Part shown: positions 1 through 8,885 of the stretch, piece after piece | Layout of the letters: each line of letters opens with the position of its first letter | How positions within the stretch are numbered: the stretch's first letter is position 1 | Origin: Bifidobacterium sp. | Lineage (GTDB): Bacteria; Actinomycetota; Actinomycetes; Actinomycetales; Bifidobacteriaceae | Direction: 5' to 3' | NCBI GenBank assembly: GCA_022739095.1 | Contig: JAIJEI010000022.1 | Span: 1 to 16,386, forward strand | Length of the DNA: 16,386 nucleotides | Notes under the pieces: model-generated | Seen by the model: the letters and a program-made list of their open reading frames with translations, nothing else | Databases searched by the model: none | Told to the model about the DNA's origin: nothing | Position numbers and translations under genes: made by a program

Positions 1-257
1 GACGCGTGGAAGCGTGTGTTGCCGAGGGAAAGCGCGATTGCCGCGAGCATCATCACCATCGCCACGATGCCGAATACGAGCAGCTCATGCCAGCCCAGAA
101 GCAGGAACGCAATAAGGCATGCGATGCCTGCGCCCGTTACCGCCCAGCCCAAGGGCGAGACGTAGGATGCGAAGAACCGTCTGATGCGTCTTACCGCGCG
201 CCTGAACATGCGTTCGGCGCGCCGGCGACGGCGTAATGCGGCGGATGTAGATGCCAT
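1..257 (-). CDS. DUF58 family protein, N-terminal part (cut by window edge)
   Basis: The frame is open from the ATG at 255-257 to the window edge, giving 85 codons. The start follows an AAAGG ribosome site and lies 24 bases after the MoxR gene. The protein opens with a very basic arginine-rich segment (about residues 9-27), then two hydrophobic segments (about residues 38-54 and 58-77). This is the usual N-terminal membrane anchor of DUF58 proteins, whose von Willebrand A-like domain would follow beyond the window. The family assignment rests on position directly after a MoxR ATPase (MoxR and DUF58 genes are very often adjacent) and on this anchor, because the diagnostic domain is not visible. 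In the PFNA locus this is the fourth gene, and a transglutaminase-like gene would come next. DUF58 proteins are thought to work with MoxR ATPases as chaperone or metal-insertion-like complexes, but the role in bifidobacteria is not established. Confidence 0.75.
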   Translation of the reverse strand, partial: MASTSAALRRRRRAERMFRRAVRRIRRFFASYVSPLGWAVTGAGIACLIAFLLLGWHELLVFGIVAMVMMLAAIALSLGNTRFHA

Positions 258-281
258 GGTCGGATACCTTTCCAGGCCCTA

Positions 282-1523
282 TCAGGAACCGATGGTGGGG
301 GAGGGAACGTCTTCGAGCACCTGTGCGATCCGGCTTTCCGGAGTCGCGCCATCGAAGGTGGCTTCCGGAGTCAGCGTGATACGGTGTGCGAGCACGGCCA
401 CTGCAAGGTCCTTGACATCGTCCGGCACCACGTAGGCACGGCCATCGGCCGCGGCCCAGATACGGGCGCATCGGGTCAGTGCCAAAGCGCCACGCATGGA
501 GGAGCCGACGGTGATCTTCTCGTTGTGGCGGGTCGCCTCGACGAGCCTGACGATGTATTCACGAATCGCATCATCCACATAGATTTTGGTGGCCACCTGA
601 TGCAGCCGCATGACATCGTCACCGGTCAGCACCGGGGAAATGGTCTGCGCACGGTCGGTGATATCGACCTGCTTGAGGATATCGACGGACACATCATGGC
701 CCGGGTAGCCGATTGACGTCTTGATAAGGAATCGGTCCATCTGCGCCTCAGGCTGCTTATAGGTACCGAGCTGCTCGATGGGGTTCTGGGTGGCGATCAC
801 GATGAACGGTTGCGGTACATCATGGGTGACGCCGTCAACGGTGACTTTCTGCTCTTCCATAACCTCCAGAAGTGCGGACTTCGTCTTCGGCGATGCACGG
901 TTGATCTCATCGGCCAGCGCGATGGAGGCGAAAATCGGGCCCTCACGGAACTCGAATTCTCCGCGCTTCTGATCGTAGAAGGTCACGCCCACCACATCCG
1001 AAGGCAGCAGATCAGGCGTGAACTGAATACGCTTGAAACCGGTGGCGATGGAATTGGCCAGGCCTCGGGCCAGCTGGGTCTTACCGGTGCCGGGGTTGTC
1101 TTCAAGCAGAATATGGCCACCGACCATCAGTGCGGTGACGCATTGCTTGATGGGAATGGTCTTGCCGATAACCACCTTGGAGACATTTTCGACCAGCGCA
1201 TTGAAGGACTGCTGGAAATCCCGGACCTGAGCCGTGGGCTGGGTCAGCAAGCCGGAATTGATGCTGGCGGACAGTGCCGATGCGGCTGCTTGCGCGGCTT
1301 TGCTCGACTGACGCTGTGGCTGGGACTGCGGCTGTGATTGCGCGGCGGCCTGCTGATTGGCTACAGACTGCCGCGCCGACTCGGTGCTTGGGGTCGTGCC
1401 GGTGTGTGGTGCGGATGCTAGGTGCGTGGCGTCGGACAAGTGCGTGGCGTCGGATAGCTGCGTGCTGTCGGACAGACGGGTCGTGTCAGACAACTGCGTC
1501 GCGTCGTCGATGTTCTCGCTCAT
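282..1523 (-). CDS. MoxR-family AAA+ ATPase with repeat-bearing N-terminal extension
   Basis: A cytoplasmic ATPase of 413 residues. The ATG at 1521-1523 follows TAGGAG at a spacing of 7, and that site overlaps the fn3 stop codon 13 bases upstream, so translation is probably coupled. The Walker A motif NPGTGKT is at residues 143-149, Walker B ALADEINRA at about 202-210 and the sensor-1 motif ATQNP at about 244-248. The AAA core covers about 105-410 and looks complete. MoxR proteins are usually 320-350 residues; the excess here is a low-complexity N-terminus. It has five hexapeptide units of the type DATQLS (residues 7-36) and a Gln/Ser/Ala-rich stretch (about 56-85). MoxR ATPases act with DUF58/VWA partners as chaperone-like complexes, and here the DUF58 gene follows after 24 bases. 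It is the AAA-ATPase member of the PFNA locus. The gene itself appears intact although its upstream partners are damaged. The true start could lie downstream of the repeats, but the ribosome site favours this one. Confidence 0.93.
   Translation of the reverse strand: MSENIDDATQLSDTTRLSDSTQLSDATHLSDATHLASAPHTGTTPSTESARQSVANQQAAAQSQPQSQPQRQSSKAAQAAASALSASINSGLLTQPTAQVRDFQQSFNALVENVSKVVIGKTIPIKQCVTALMVGGHILLEDNPGTGKTQLARGLANSIATGFKRIQFTPDLLPSDVVGVTFYDQKRGEFEFREGPIFASIALADEINRASPKTKSALLEVMEEQKVTVDGVTHDVPQPFIVIATQNPIEQLGTYKQPEAQMDRFLIKTSIGYPGHDVSVDILKQVDITDRAQTISPVLTGDDVMRLHQVATKIYVDDAIREYIVRLVEATRHNEKITVGSSMRGALALTRCARIWAAADGRAYVVPDDVKDLAVAVLAHRITLTPEATFDGATPESRIAQVLEDVPSPTIGS
1414..1503 (-). repeat. 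Five imperfect 18-bp tandem repeats in the MoxR gene
   Basis: Units lie at 1414-1431, 1432-1449, 1450-1467, 1468-1485 and 1486-1503, each encoding a hexapeptide such as DATHLS, DSTQLS or DTTRLS. The period is a multiple of three, so gain or loss of units would keep the frame. The encoded stretch is hydrophilic and lies ahead of the ATPase core, so it is probably a flexible tail. Its function is unknown. Confidence 0.8.
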
Positions 1524-1536
1524 GGATGTTCTCCTA

Positions 1537-2325
1537 CTACTTGTGAATGCTGGTTGACGATATTGGGGTATTGCCGAAACCAAGAATCCAGGGGTTCTTG
1601 GCCAAAGTGATGACATCGGTACCGGATTTGAGCGATTCGGTCCCCTCCGAGGAGCCAGAGGGACGTGTGCCCGCGACGCTGTCTCCGTCCGCAGTGTTGT
1701 CGAGACCGGAGTATCCCGGCCCGCCGGTGACTTTGACACTCCACGCGTAGTTGCCATCGGCGGCCACGGCCAAGTCGGTGACATCCAATGGCTGGCCGGA
1801 GTTCCACGTGAACGGTTGACCATTGATGATGATTTGTACAGTGGCCGGCTTGCCATAGACCTCAACCGAACCGCCGGTGACGTTAATGACGTGAGCGTTG
1901 TCCGACCAGCGCAGCCCCTGCGGTTTGTTGATTACAGCCTTCTTCTCATAGGTGTAAGGCGTGCCATTGCGCGGGCCTCCGGTGGCGGCATCGCTGGTAG
2001 CGCCATTGAACACCTGTTGCACCGATGCGGTGTTGCATCTGGCCCAAGGACTCATTCGGAAGTCGAGTGAGTTCCGGTTAGTAGCTGTACCGGAATCGAT
2101 ACCATCGGCAGTCACGCTGTAGGACTGCGCATGCCCCTGCTTGGTCCAATGCACGGTGCATGTACTGCCGGATCCGGTGGTGTAGACGTCAGTGGGCGGC
2201 TGGACCTTGTACTGCGGGACAAAGCTGCTCTCGCCCGTGCCGGCGGAAGCATCGCGCTGCGGCACCACGGTGGCCGTTACGGTGATTGTTGTGGTGTTGA
2301 GCAACGACTCATCGATGGAGAACGA
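1537..2325 (-). pseudogene. fn3: Detached C-terminal fragment of the FN3 surface protein
   Basis: This stretch is open for 262 codons in the same frame as the upstream FN3 gene, from which it is separated only by the TAG at 2326-2328. It reads SFSIDESLLNTTTITVTATV directly after the stop, completing the third FN3/Ig-like beta domain that the upstream gene leaves unfinished. A second beta-rich domain rich in Gly, Thr and Asn follows. The stop TAG is at 1537-1539. No further stop or frameshift is present, so the break is recent, a sequence error, or is read through. Separate expression is unlikely. The first usable codon is a TTG at 2302-2304 with no evident ribosome site, and the product would have no signal or membrane anchor. 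It is best read as the tail of the 1,997-codon ancestral gene. Confidence 0.8.
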
Positions 2326-2328
2326 CTA
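2326..2328 (-). other. In-frame amber codon splitting the FN3 gene
   Basis: Reading the minus strand, the codons are GAG TCA CCG AGC TCC TAG TCG TTC TCC. The frame is open for 1,734 codons before and 262 codons after. A single substitution from CAG, TCG, GAG or TTG would explain it. No indel is needed. Confidence 0.9.
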
Positions 2329-5300
2329 GGAGCTCGGTGACTCGCAAGAGGCTTCGCCGCCAGCGTCGCCACCAAAGGATATCTTCCGGCAGCCGGCATT
2401 GCGGTTGTTGCCGAGAGTGACTTTCGCCGTTACTGTGGTGTCGTCGTTCGACAACGCAATGGTCGGCGCATCCGGGTCTCCCCAGATCTTCTCTGACGGC
2501 GATGCGGCGGACTCGGCACTCCAATTGATTTTGTTATGGGCTTTGACGGTCGCCGTAATGGCGGTGCCATCGGAAATGTCGTTGTTGTTGAACGTAAACG
2601 ACAGCTCGGTGGCCGTATTGCCGGTTTCCTTGGTCTGCGGAGCACCTGCACCGGTGACGGTCACCGAATAATTGTCGACGGCGCTGAAATCACCGCTCGG
2701 TGCCTTCCATGTCACCTTGGCGGTTTTATTGCCACCCGTGACCGTAACATCGGTGGGAGCGGACGGCACCTTGTCCGGTGTGGCTTCGACGGCGGTGGAC
2801 GGCTTGGACCAACCGACGTCATTTCGCGCGGCGACGGTGAAGGAATAGGTTTTGCCGTTCTTCAGACCAGTGACCTGGCATGAGGTGACGGCACCGCAAT
2901 CCTTCTCTCCGGTGGCGGCACCGGTCCAACTGACCTTGTAGTTGGTGATCGGGCTGCCATTGGCGGCACCGGGCGTCCACGTGAGGCTGACCGCGCTGTC
3001 CTGCGGCTCCCCGGCTACGGGGGAGAGCAGCGGCGGCTCGGGCTTGTCGATCACGGGCACGGTAATCGATGCGGTGACTTCACGATCCTTGGACTTGGTG
3101 CCGTCTTGCACGGTGACGAGCACGGTATTCGTGGAAGCACCCACATCGGATGCGACGGCGATGGTGACGTTTCCGGAGGCATCGCATCCGGCGATGGTGA
3201 GTTTGGCGGCGCCATCCGCCTTGCAGCTGATGACGGTCAGCGAGGAATCGGGGAACGGATTGTACGCGCCGGTAAGCGCGTTCACGACATCGCTGGCACC
3301 GGCCATGATCTTCAACGTCTTGTCGCCGACGTGTGCCAGCGGACGGGTCGAAGACACTACGCGCACGGTCACACCGGCATTCACGGTGCCCGCGCCGTAT
3401 GCGATTTGCACGGGAATGGACGCGGTGGTGCCAGGAGCGGCATCCTTGGTGGCGGAAACCTGCAAGCTACCGGAACGGGACAGGTTTGCGGTGATTCGCC
3501 CGGACGATGAGCTTCCGCCGGAATACGTGTATTGCTTTTCGTCGTCATACACGCCGGACGGTGCATGGGTGAGCGCCGCCAGATCAACGGTCTTGGGGTC
3601 CGCGCCCGCCTCGACATCAATAGTGGAGGACGAGAACGTGGGCGGCGGCACATCGCGGCCTATCACCGTGATCCGGAGAGTGATCACTGCGGAATTGATG
3701 ATCTTGGCCTTATCCGATCCCTGCTTGCCATCCACAGCGGTAAAGGTAATGGAGGCGGGGCCTGCATAGTCTTTTGCCGCAGTGAACTTCAGGGTCTTGT
3801 CGTTCACGTAGAAATCGGAGTTGGAAGCCTTGGTGGCGCTGACGGAATCAGCGCTTTCGATATACGGTTCCTTGCCGGCACCGACGCAAACATAGTCATT
3901 GATGTTGATTTCAATGGTCTCGCGCGAATTGACCTTCAATTCCGGTGCCTTGGGACGCAACGTGGGCGAAAAGACACCATAGGCCGGTACCTGGATGAAC
4001 GCGGTGGAGGTGATGTTGTATTTCGTATTGGTCACCGTGTAAGGCACGGCTCGCGCCTGTGACGTCAGGTCGACGGTGATGGTGGTCGAATGCTCGCCGC
4101 CCTTGACGTGAGCGTGAGCGCTCGCGGAGGGATGCACGCCGACCTTGAGCTCATTGGCTGTGCCGGAAGGATTGGCGATCCACTGGGAAACATCCACATC
4201 CACGGACTTCTTATCGATGGTGGCGGCGGACGGCACACGATAGTCGTAGGCGGTAGGCGGCTCGATGGCGGCATTCGGATCCACGTTTACCGTGAGGGTG
4301 GCCGTATCGGACAAGCCGGCCTTGTCTTTGACCGAGTAGGCGATATAGGCGGTGGTGGCGCTGCCGGGCGTGGTGAAGGAGATCATATTGTCTTTCACGC
4401 TCACCCCATCGAGACCTTGGACCTCGACATGCTTGTCGACGGTCAGATTGGTGTTGTCTCCGGAGATGTCGTTCTGCGCGACCGGCACGGTTGCGGCTGT
4501 ATTGGGCCTCAACGTGATTTCGTCATCCCTGGCGTATACGCCGGAGTCGGACGATCCTTGGAATACGCCCACGCGGATCTGCGCCTGTGCGCGCTGACCG
4601 GTCCAATCCTCCACGGCATAGGGAAAGGTGGCGCTGCCGGACGGATCCGGATACGCTTCATAGACCAAGTAGTCGGAACCGACTTCGGATATGCGGCCCA
4701 GCGTGGGTGCCTTGTTGCCCAGACCCAACAGCTGATCGTCGTCGCCATCCGTGTCTATGCCGGTCAGCATGATGGGGATACGGACCTTCTGCCCGGCGGC
4801 AACCTGCGCTTCGGCGTCATGCGGGGTTGGCACGGCCTTGCTCGCTGCGTCGCTCTTATGTACGGTAATGGTGATATTGGCGGAAGCCACATTGCCTAGA
4901 TTGTCTTCAACCGTATAGGTGATGGGGAAGTTGCCGGTCTCGCTGGATGCTTGGTAGCGGACCGTGTCTCCAGAGACGAAAGCCAGGCCCTTGAACGTCT
5001 CCTTGTCGTATTGCAGGTTGTTCTTGAGTTTGACCGTGGTGCCATCCGAGTAGGACTCATGGTCAAGCACATCCACGGACACGATGCCGCCGGTACGTAC
5101 CTGGGCATTGATATTGCTGGCCTTGGGCACTGAATTCGAGGTGGTCAGAGCCGGTGGCTGCAACACGATGGTGCCCTTGGCGGTTCCGGAGGCGTTGGCC
5201 ACGGTGTAGGTAAGGGCGACGGGTTTCGTGGGCACCTGACGCGCGGTGATATACACGCGCTTATGGCTGACGAGACCAACCTTGATGCCGGAGTCGGCCG

Positions 5301-7530
5301 GTGCGCTCACCGCGGTGACGGACAGCACGCCGCCCATCGGATCGACGTCATTGGTGAGCGGCTCCACAATGGCGGTATTATCCGCGCCAAGCAGGGCGAC
5401 ATCGTTGGCGGCAACCGGTTTGGCGGCTTCGCCGGTGGCGGGCTGCACCTCGACGCGAGCCAATCCGGTGGCCGGAATCGAGCCTTGAGTAATGGTGTAG
5501 GGCACATAATAGGTGCCGGGATTGGTGGCCTTGAACGTCAACGACATATCCGCCGCATTGGTGGTCGTCGAAGCGCCGTTGGGCGTATCCACCTGAGTCA
5601 GTTGTGCCGGTTGCAGGGAGGTGCCATGCACGTAAGAGGACAGCTTGACGACGGTATCCGTGTTGGGAACGGTGGTTTTCGCTACCGGGTCGATGACCGC
5701 GGCCAAGGTGTTCGCGGGCTTGACCGAGAAATACACCATGCCGGTGCCGGTCGCCGTGCCGTCGGAGACGGTGACCTCGACGCCCACACGTCCCGACGCC
5801 AGCGCACCTGTGTTGAACGTAAGCTGGCCGTCGGCTCGGGTGGACACCTGCACCTGGTCGGTGTTCTGGGCCACAGCGGAGACCAGAGTGAGCGGGTCTC
5901 CATCCGGATCGTTGAAGCTGCTCAGCGCATTGGCGGTATAACTGGCTCCCTGCTCCACATCGATCTCGGGAGGAGTGTCGAACTGTACGGGAGCGTGGTT
6001 GCCGCCATCATTCAGGGTTACGGTCACCGTGGCGGAAGAGGTCTGGCCGCGGCCATCGGAAATATCGTAAGTAAAGGTAACGGTGCCTGCGGATGCGGCG
6101 GAGGCATCGAGTTGCAGATACCGGCCATCGTAAATCGGCGAAATGGTGACGTCTTTGTCGTTTGGTGCGCCAACCTTGGTGATTTTCAGTACGGAACAAT
6201 CGGTCTGCTCGTCATTGCGCAGCACGTCGAGAATCTGTTCCGAACCGGCTCGCGCGCCGATTTCATCATCCTCGGCTTTGATTTGGCCGGATTGCGCGGA
6301 ACAGGTCTTGGAGAAGTCGTGGTGGTTGTTGGCTGAGTCGTTGTTCTGCTGTTCTTTCCCGGTCTGCTCGGTCTGCTCGGTCTGTATTTTGTTCCACTGT
6401 ATTTTGATGACTGTGGTGGAATCCTCAGGGTTCCACACATTGCCGTTAACCGTGTCGTTGAGCACCACAAGGCGATGGTTGGTGCGGAACACCAATTCGG
6501 AAGTGGCATTGACGGATTCGAGGGTTTGCGGCTTGACGCTGGTATCCGTGGGGGAGCAGGCGCGAATGTAGTTGCTGGCCTTCTGGCTCCAAGCCGAGTA
6601 CACGCAGCCCTTGGACGATACCGGTCGTGCCGGATTCGCCTTGCCCCCGTTGGCTATGAAATTCGCCTTGGCATTGGACTTCAACGGGATAAGCGCAAGG
6701 CCTCTCGGTGATGCCGCGGCCACCCAATCGGACTGTACGTCATCGGTGGGAGGCTCCTGAAGGGTGAGGATGCCGGTCGTGTCGACATCGACGCGGCCGC
6801 CCTTGAATATGACGGTTTTGCCGGTTGCGATTACCGGCGTGCTCCCGATGACGGTAAAGCTTTCAACGGTCTTCTGCTTGCCGTCGGTCAGCGATTCGAG
6901 GGTTCTGGCCTTGGCGCTGCTGGGATTGTCAAGACGCAGCACCATACCGTCGGATGGACGGTATCCGTAGATCTTGCCATCGTGGGTTACTACGATGCGC
7001 CCGCCCTCGCCCAGCTTCATTTTCGGATCGGAAGTGGTGGGAGTCACGGAATCAAGGTTTTCCGACAAGCCGGTCCACACATTGCCGGTCTTCTCGTTGA
7101 TCAGGGCTACGGTATCCCCGCCGACCACAGTGGTGGTGTTGGCTTTGATGTCGGTCTTGACACCGGTGCTGACCGTGGATGCCTTGATGGTGGAGGCTTT
7201 GGTCGTTTCGGTCAGGATGGTGTCGCCATTATGCTGTGCGATGTCGAATCGTGGGGCGGAGGAGGAGACGCCGGCGTCGGCCTCCTTGTTCTTTACGTTG
7301 AATCGTGCGGCCTTCTGGTTCTTCAGCGAAGTGACCCATACGGTGCCATCGTCCAGTTGCACATGGCGGCGTGTGACGGTGCTCATGATCACCGCGCCGG
7401 CAACAAGTCCCAGAAGCAGCAGGAGCGTGATTGCGGGAACCGTCCACGTATGCCCTCCGGAGGGCATAAGGCGGCGCAGAGCCGCGCTGATGCGTCGGCG
7501 ACGACCGTATGACTGGGATGATGTGGTCAT
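2326..7530 (-). CDS. fn3: Giant membrane-anchored Ig-like/FN3 surface protein, truncated by nonsense codon
   Basis: The product as written is 1,734 residues. The ATG at 7528-7530 follows AGGGAG at about 5 bases. After a basic N-terminus (RRRR at residues 10-13) there is one transmembrane segment (about 29-53). An extracellular region with repeated WVTSLKN-like strands follows (about 55-400, perhaps a beta-propeller), then many Ig/cadherin-like repeats with the NDxDPxGG signature (for example NDVDPMGG). FN3 domains begin near residues 1497 (PEPPLLSPVAG) and 1585 (VPSAPTDVTV). A third begins near 1683 and is cut by the TAG. Known bifidobacterial PFNA Fn3 proteins are of about the size of the uninterrupted 1,997-codon frame and have been proposed to bind host or matrix ligands; that role is taken from the family, not visible here. 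The gene lies between pkb2 and the MoxR gene in one direction. The truncated form keeps the anchor and most of the ectodomain, so it might still be displayed. Confidence 0.88.
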   Translation of the reverse strand: MTTSSQSYGRRRRISAALRRLMPSGGHTWTVPAITLLLLLGLVAGAVIMSTVTRRHVQLDDGTVWVTSLKNQKAARFNVKNKEADAGVSSSAPRFDIAQHNGDTILTETTKASTIKASTVSTGVKTDIKANTTTVVGGDTVALINEKTGNVWTGLSENLDSVTPTTSDPKMKLGEGGRIVVTHDGKIYGYRPSDGMVLRLDNPSSAKARTLESLTDGKQKTVESFTVIGSTPVIATGKTVIFKGGRVDVDTTGILTLQEPPTDDVQSDWVAAASPRGLALIPLKSNAKANFIANGGKANPARPVSSKGCVYSAWSQKASNYIRACSPTDTSVKPQTLESVNATSELVFRTNHRLVVLNDTVNGNVWNPEDSTTVIKIQWNKIQTEQTEQTGKEQQNNDSANNHHDFSKTCSAQSGQIKAEDDEIGARAGSEQILDVLRNDEQTDCSVLKITKVGAPNDKDVTISPIYDGRYLQLDASAASAGTVTFTYDISDGRGQTSSATVTVTLNDGGNHAPVQFDTPPEIDVEQGASYTANALSSFNDPDGDPLTLVSAVAQNTDQVQVSTRADGQLTFNTGALASGRVGVEVTVSDGTATGTGMVYFSVKPANTLAAVIDPVAKTTVPNTDTVVKLSSYVHGTSLQPAQLTQVDTPNGASTTTNAADMSLTFKATNPGTYYVPYTITQGSIPATGLARVEVQPATGEAAKPVAANDVALLGADNTAIVEPLTNDVDPMGGVLSVTAVSAPADSGIKVGLVSHKRVYITARQVPTKPVALTYTVANASGTAKGTIVLQPPALTTSNSVPKASNINAQVRTGGIVSVDVLDHESYSDGTTVKLKNNLQYDKETFKGLAFVSGDTVRYQASSETGNFPITYTVEDNLGNVASANITITVHKSDAASKAVPTPHDAEAQVAAGQKVRIPIMLTGIDTDGDDDQLLGLGNKAPTLGRISEVGSDYLVYEAYPDPSGSATFPYAVEDWTGQRAQAQIRVGVFQGSSDSGVYARDDEITLRPNTAATVPVAQNDISGDNTNLTVDKHVEVQGLDGVSVKDNMISFTTPGSATTAYIAYSVKDKAGLSDTATLTVNVDPNAAIEPPTAYDYRVPSAATIDKKSVDVDVSQWIANPSGTANELKVGVHPSASAHAHVKGGEHSTTITVDLTSQARAVPYTVTNTKYNITSTAFIQVPAYGVFSPTLRPKAPELKVNSRETIEININDYVCVGAGKEPYIESADSVSATKASNSDFYVNDKTLKFTAAKDYAGPASITFTAVDGKQGSDKAKIINSAVITLRITVIGRDVPPPTFSSSTIDVEAGADPKTVDLAALTHAPSGVYDDEKQYTYSGGSSSSGRITANLSRSGSLQVSATKDAAPGTTASIPVQIAYGAGTVNAGVTVRVVSSTRPLAHVGDKTLKIMAGASDVVNALTGAYNPFPDSSLTVISCKADGAAKLTIAGCDASGNVTIAVASDVGASTNTVLVTVQDGTKSKDREVTASITVPVIDKPEPPLLSPVAGEPQDSAVSLTWTPGAANGSPITNYKVSWTGAATGEKDCGAVTSCQVTGLKNGKTYSFTVAARNDVGWSKPSTAVEATPDKVPSAPTDVTVTGGNKTAKVTWKAPSGDFSAVDNYSVTVTGAGAPQTKETGNTATELSFTFNNNDISDGTAITATVKAHNKINWSAESAASPSEKIWGDPDAPTIALSNDDTTVTAKVTLGNNRNAGCRKISFGGDAGGEASCESPSS

Positions 7531-7625
7531 CTGAACTCCCTGAACCCTGGTTTCTCTGGTTGCTGGTGTAATGACAACGCTTTACGGTTCCAATACCTGC
7601 CGTTCCTGTTGCCCATTTGGTGAAT

Positions 7626-7690
7626 TCGCCACTGCCGGTCGCTGCCTGATGCGATACGCAATGCCAAGGTGGCATACCCGGCAGTGGCGA
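7626..7690 (-). other. Hairpin between pkb2 and fn3 (13-bp perfect stem)
   Basis: Arms at 7626-7638 and 7678-7690 are perfectly complementary. A small inner hairpin (TGCCAAGGTGGCA, 7662-7674) lies within the 39-base loop. It begins 5 bases after the pkb2 stop and lies about 95 bases before the fn3 start. There is no T-run, so it is not a standard terminator. It may be an RNA processing or attenuation structure that tunes fn3 relative to the kinase. The 7531-7695 gap holds no gene. Confidence 0.5.
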
Positions 7691-7695
7691 GCGGA

Positions 7696-8667
7696 TCACT
7701 CTTGCGGCTTGGCCGCACAGGTGATGGCGGGGCTGGCGGACATCTGGCGGTTCTTGCGCACAATGGACACCTGAATGCAGGTCTGCGAGCCTTCCTGCGC
7801 GTTGACGGTCACCGTGGGATCTGACGTTGTGACGGTTTGCGCGCTCTGGTCGGTATTGCTGCCCTGCACTATGTCCCACGCATAGGTATCACCGCTTTGC
7901 GGGTCTGGATTCGTCCAGGTAAACGTCACATCCGCCGCATAGGTGCCGTTCAGATTCTCCGGGGAAGGAATCTGGGCGTTCGCGGTATCGGTGATCACGT
8001 CATCCTGATTATTTCGGTTGTTGTCATCGTCCTTGGTGCCGGGCGTCGCCACCTGTTTGGTATCTGATCCGGTGGCACTGTCCATGCGGGGAACGACCAC
8101 GAAGGCGAATATCAGTGCCGCCGCGGTGATCGCCGCAAGTATACCGACGGTAATGCCCACCGGTTTGACCCATCGCCGTGACGAATGGGTGATCTGATCT
8201 CGCTGGTCCGTGGCCCGGCGCCGACGCTCGATGTCTTTGGGGTAGGCCGGCATCCCTTCCACGGTAACGGGAGTGGCATGCCCGAAATATGCGAATTGCA
8301 CACGCTGCATGGCACGTGCGAACTCCAACGCGGAGTAGTACCGCTGGTCGGGGTCCTTGTTCAGGGCCCGGCGCAGCACCGCTTCCACATCGGCCGGCAC
8401 ATCGGGGCGGTTGAGGCGAGGCAATAGCTGGTTGACGATCAGCGAAATCAGTTCCGATTGCGAACGCGGATGATATTCGTGCTGGAATGGCGAGCAGCCG
8501 ACGAACATGGCGTACAGGGTGGCCGCCAGTGAATAGATGTCGGCGGCTTCCGAACCATTGGTCAGATGCTGAAGCACTTCAGGCGGTGCCCACAGCGGCG
8601 AGAATCCGGTTTCGGTACGGTCATACACATCGGTGGAGATACCGAAATCACACAGAACAGGCAAGCC
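7696..8667 (-). pseudogene. pkb2: Pkb2-type Ser/Thr protein kinase, 3' fragment disrupted by insertion
   Basis: The remaining frame of about 323 codons starts abruptly with GLPVLCDFGIST. It contains the DFG magnesium-binding motif (immediately after the junction), the activation and P+1 segment SPLWAPPEV, and the subdomain IX ADIYSL. It continues with the C-lobe, a basic juxtamembrane stretch (ERRRR), one transmembrane segment (about 168-193 of the fragment) and an extracellular beta domain ending KPQE. The glycine loop, ATP-binding lysine and HRD catalytic loop are missing, and a TAG codon (8668-8670) lies immediately before the homologous part. The missing half is not found anywhere up to 16386, so several kilobases of foreign DNA intervene. 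A kinase with this ending and this neighbourhood fits Pkb2 of the bifidobacterial PFNA locus. The first possible start here is a TTG at 8662-8664, and no active kinase could be made. The stop TGA is at 7696-7698. Confidence 0.85.
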
Positions 8668-8685
8668 CTATTCTGACATCAGCCT

Positions 8686-8800
8686 CCGGAGTAGCAAGTG
8701 ACGTGATTGTGGCCACAATCACTCGACCCGCAGTGCGGGCCGACTTGCTCAGGAGACCCAGACCCCATAGTCGGCAGAGCCTCCAGACCGCTCACGCGGC
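8686..8800 (+). repeat. Left 115-bp terminal inverted repeat of the TA cassette
   Basis: This matches the reverse complement of 9511-9625 at 102 of 115 positions without gaps, by eye. It begins CCGGAGTAGCAAG and ends GCTCACGCGGC. It contains a 20-bp palindrome (8703-8722), a small hairpin CCCGCA-G-TGCGGG (8727-8739), and a 7-base inverted pair AGCAAGT/ACTTGCT (8693-8699 and 8743-8749), which is how a recombinase binding site could look. Confidence 0.9.
8703..8722. promoter_or_regulatory. Perfect 20-bp palindrome in left end
   Basis: GTGATTGTGGCCACAATCAC reads the same on both strands. Its partner in the right end differs at two positions that pair with each other, so symmetry is kept. This suggests a dimeric protein binding site, probably for a recombinase. 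Confidence 0.85.
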
Positions 8801-8826
8801 ATGGTAACACCGTGGTGTCACCTATG

Positions 8827-8867
8827 GGAACACCCGTGTGCCACGAATGATGGCACACGGGTGTTCC
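8827..8867 (-). terminator. 17-bp perfect hairpin downstream of the TA operon
   Basis: Arms 8827-8843 and 8851-8867 pair perfectly around a 7-base loop, 18 bases beyond the antitoxin stop codon. The placement fits a terminator for the minus-strand TA operon. No T-run follows on either strand, so it may instead stabilise the 3' end of the mRNA. With the left inverted repeat, this accounts for the gene-free stretch 8668-8885. Confidence 0.5.
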
Positions 8868-8885
8868 GTCTTCGTGCGCCGACGG

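Noticed and set aside
2942..3769. 275-codon plus-strand frame inside the FN3 gene
   Set aside because: Antisense shadow; the FN3 and Ig-like coding on the minus strand explains the open frame.
5263..6336. 357-codon plus-strand frame inside the FN3 gene
   Set aside because: Antisense to clear Ig-like repeats; the Gly/Arg/His-rich composition is typical of a shadow frame.
8487..8807. 106-codon plus-strand frame crossing the left inverted repeat
   Set aside because: It starts antisense within the kinase fragment and crosses the insertion junction; there is no ribosome site or recognisable domain.
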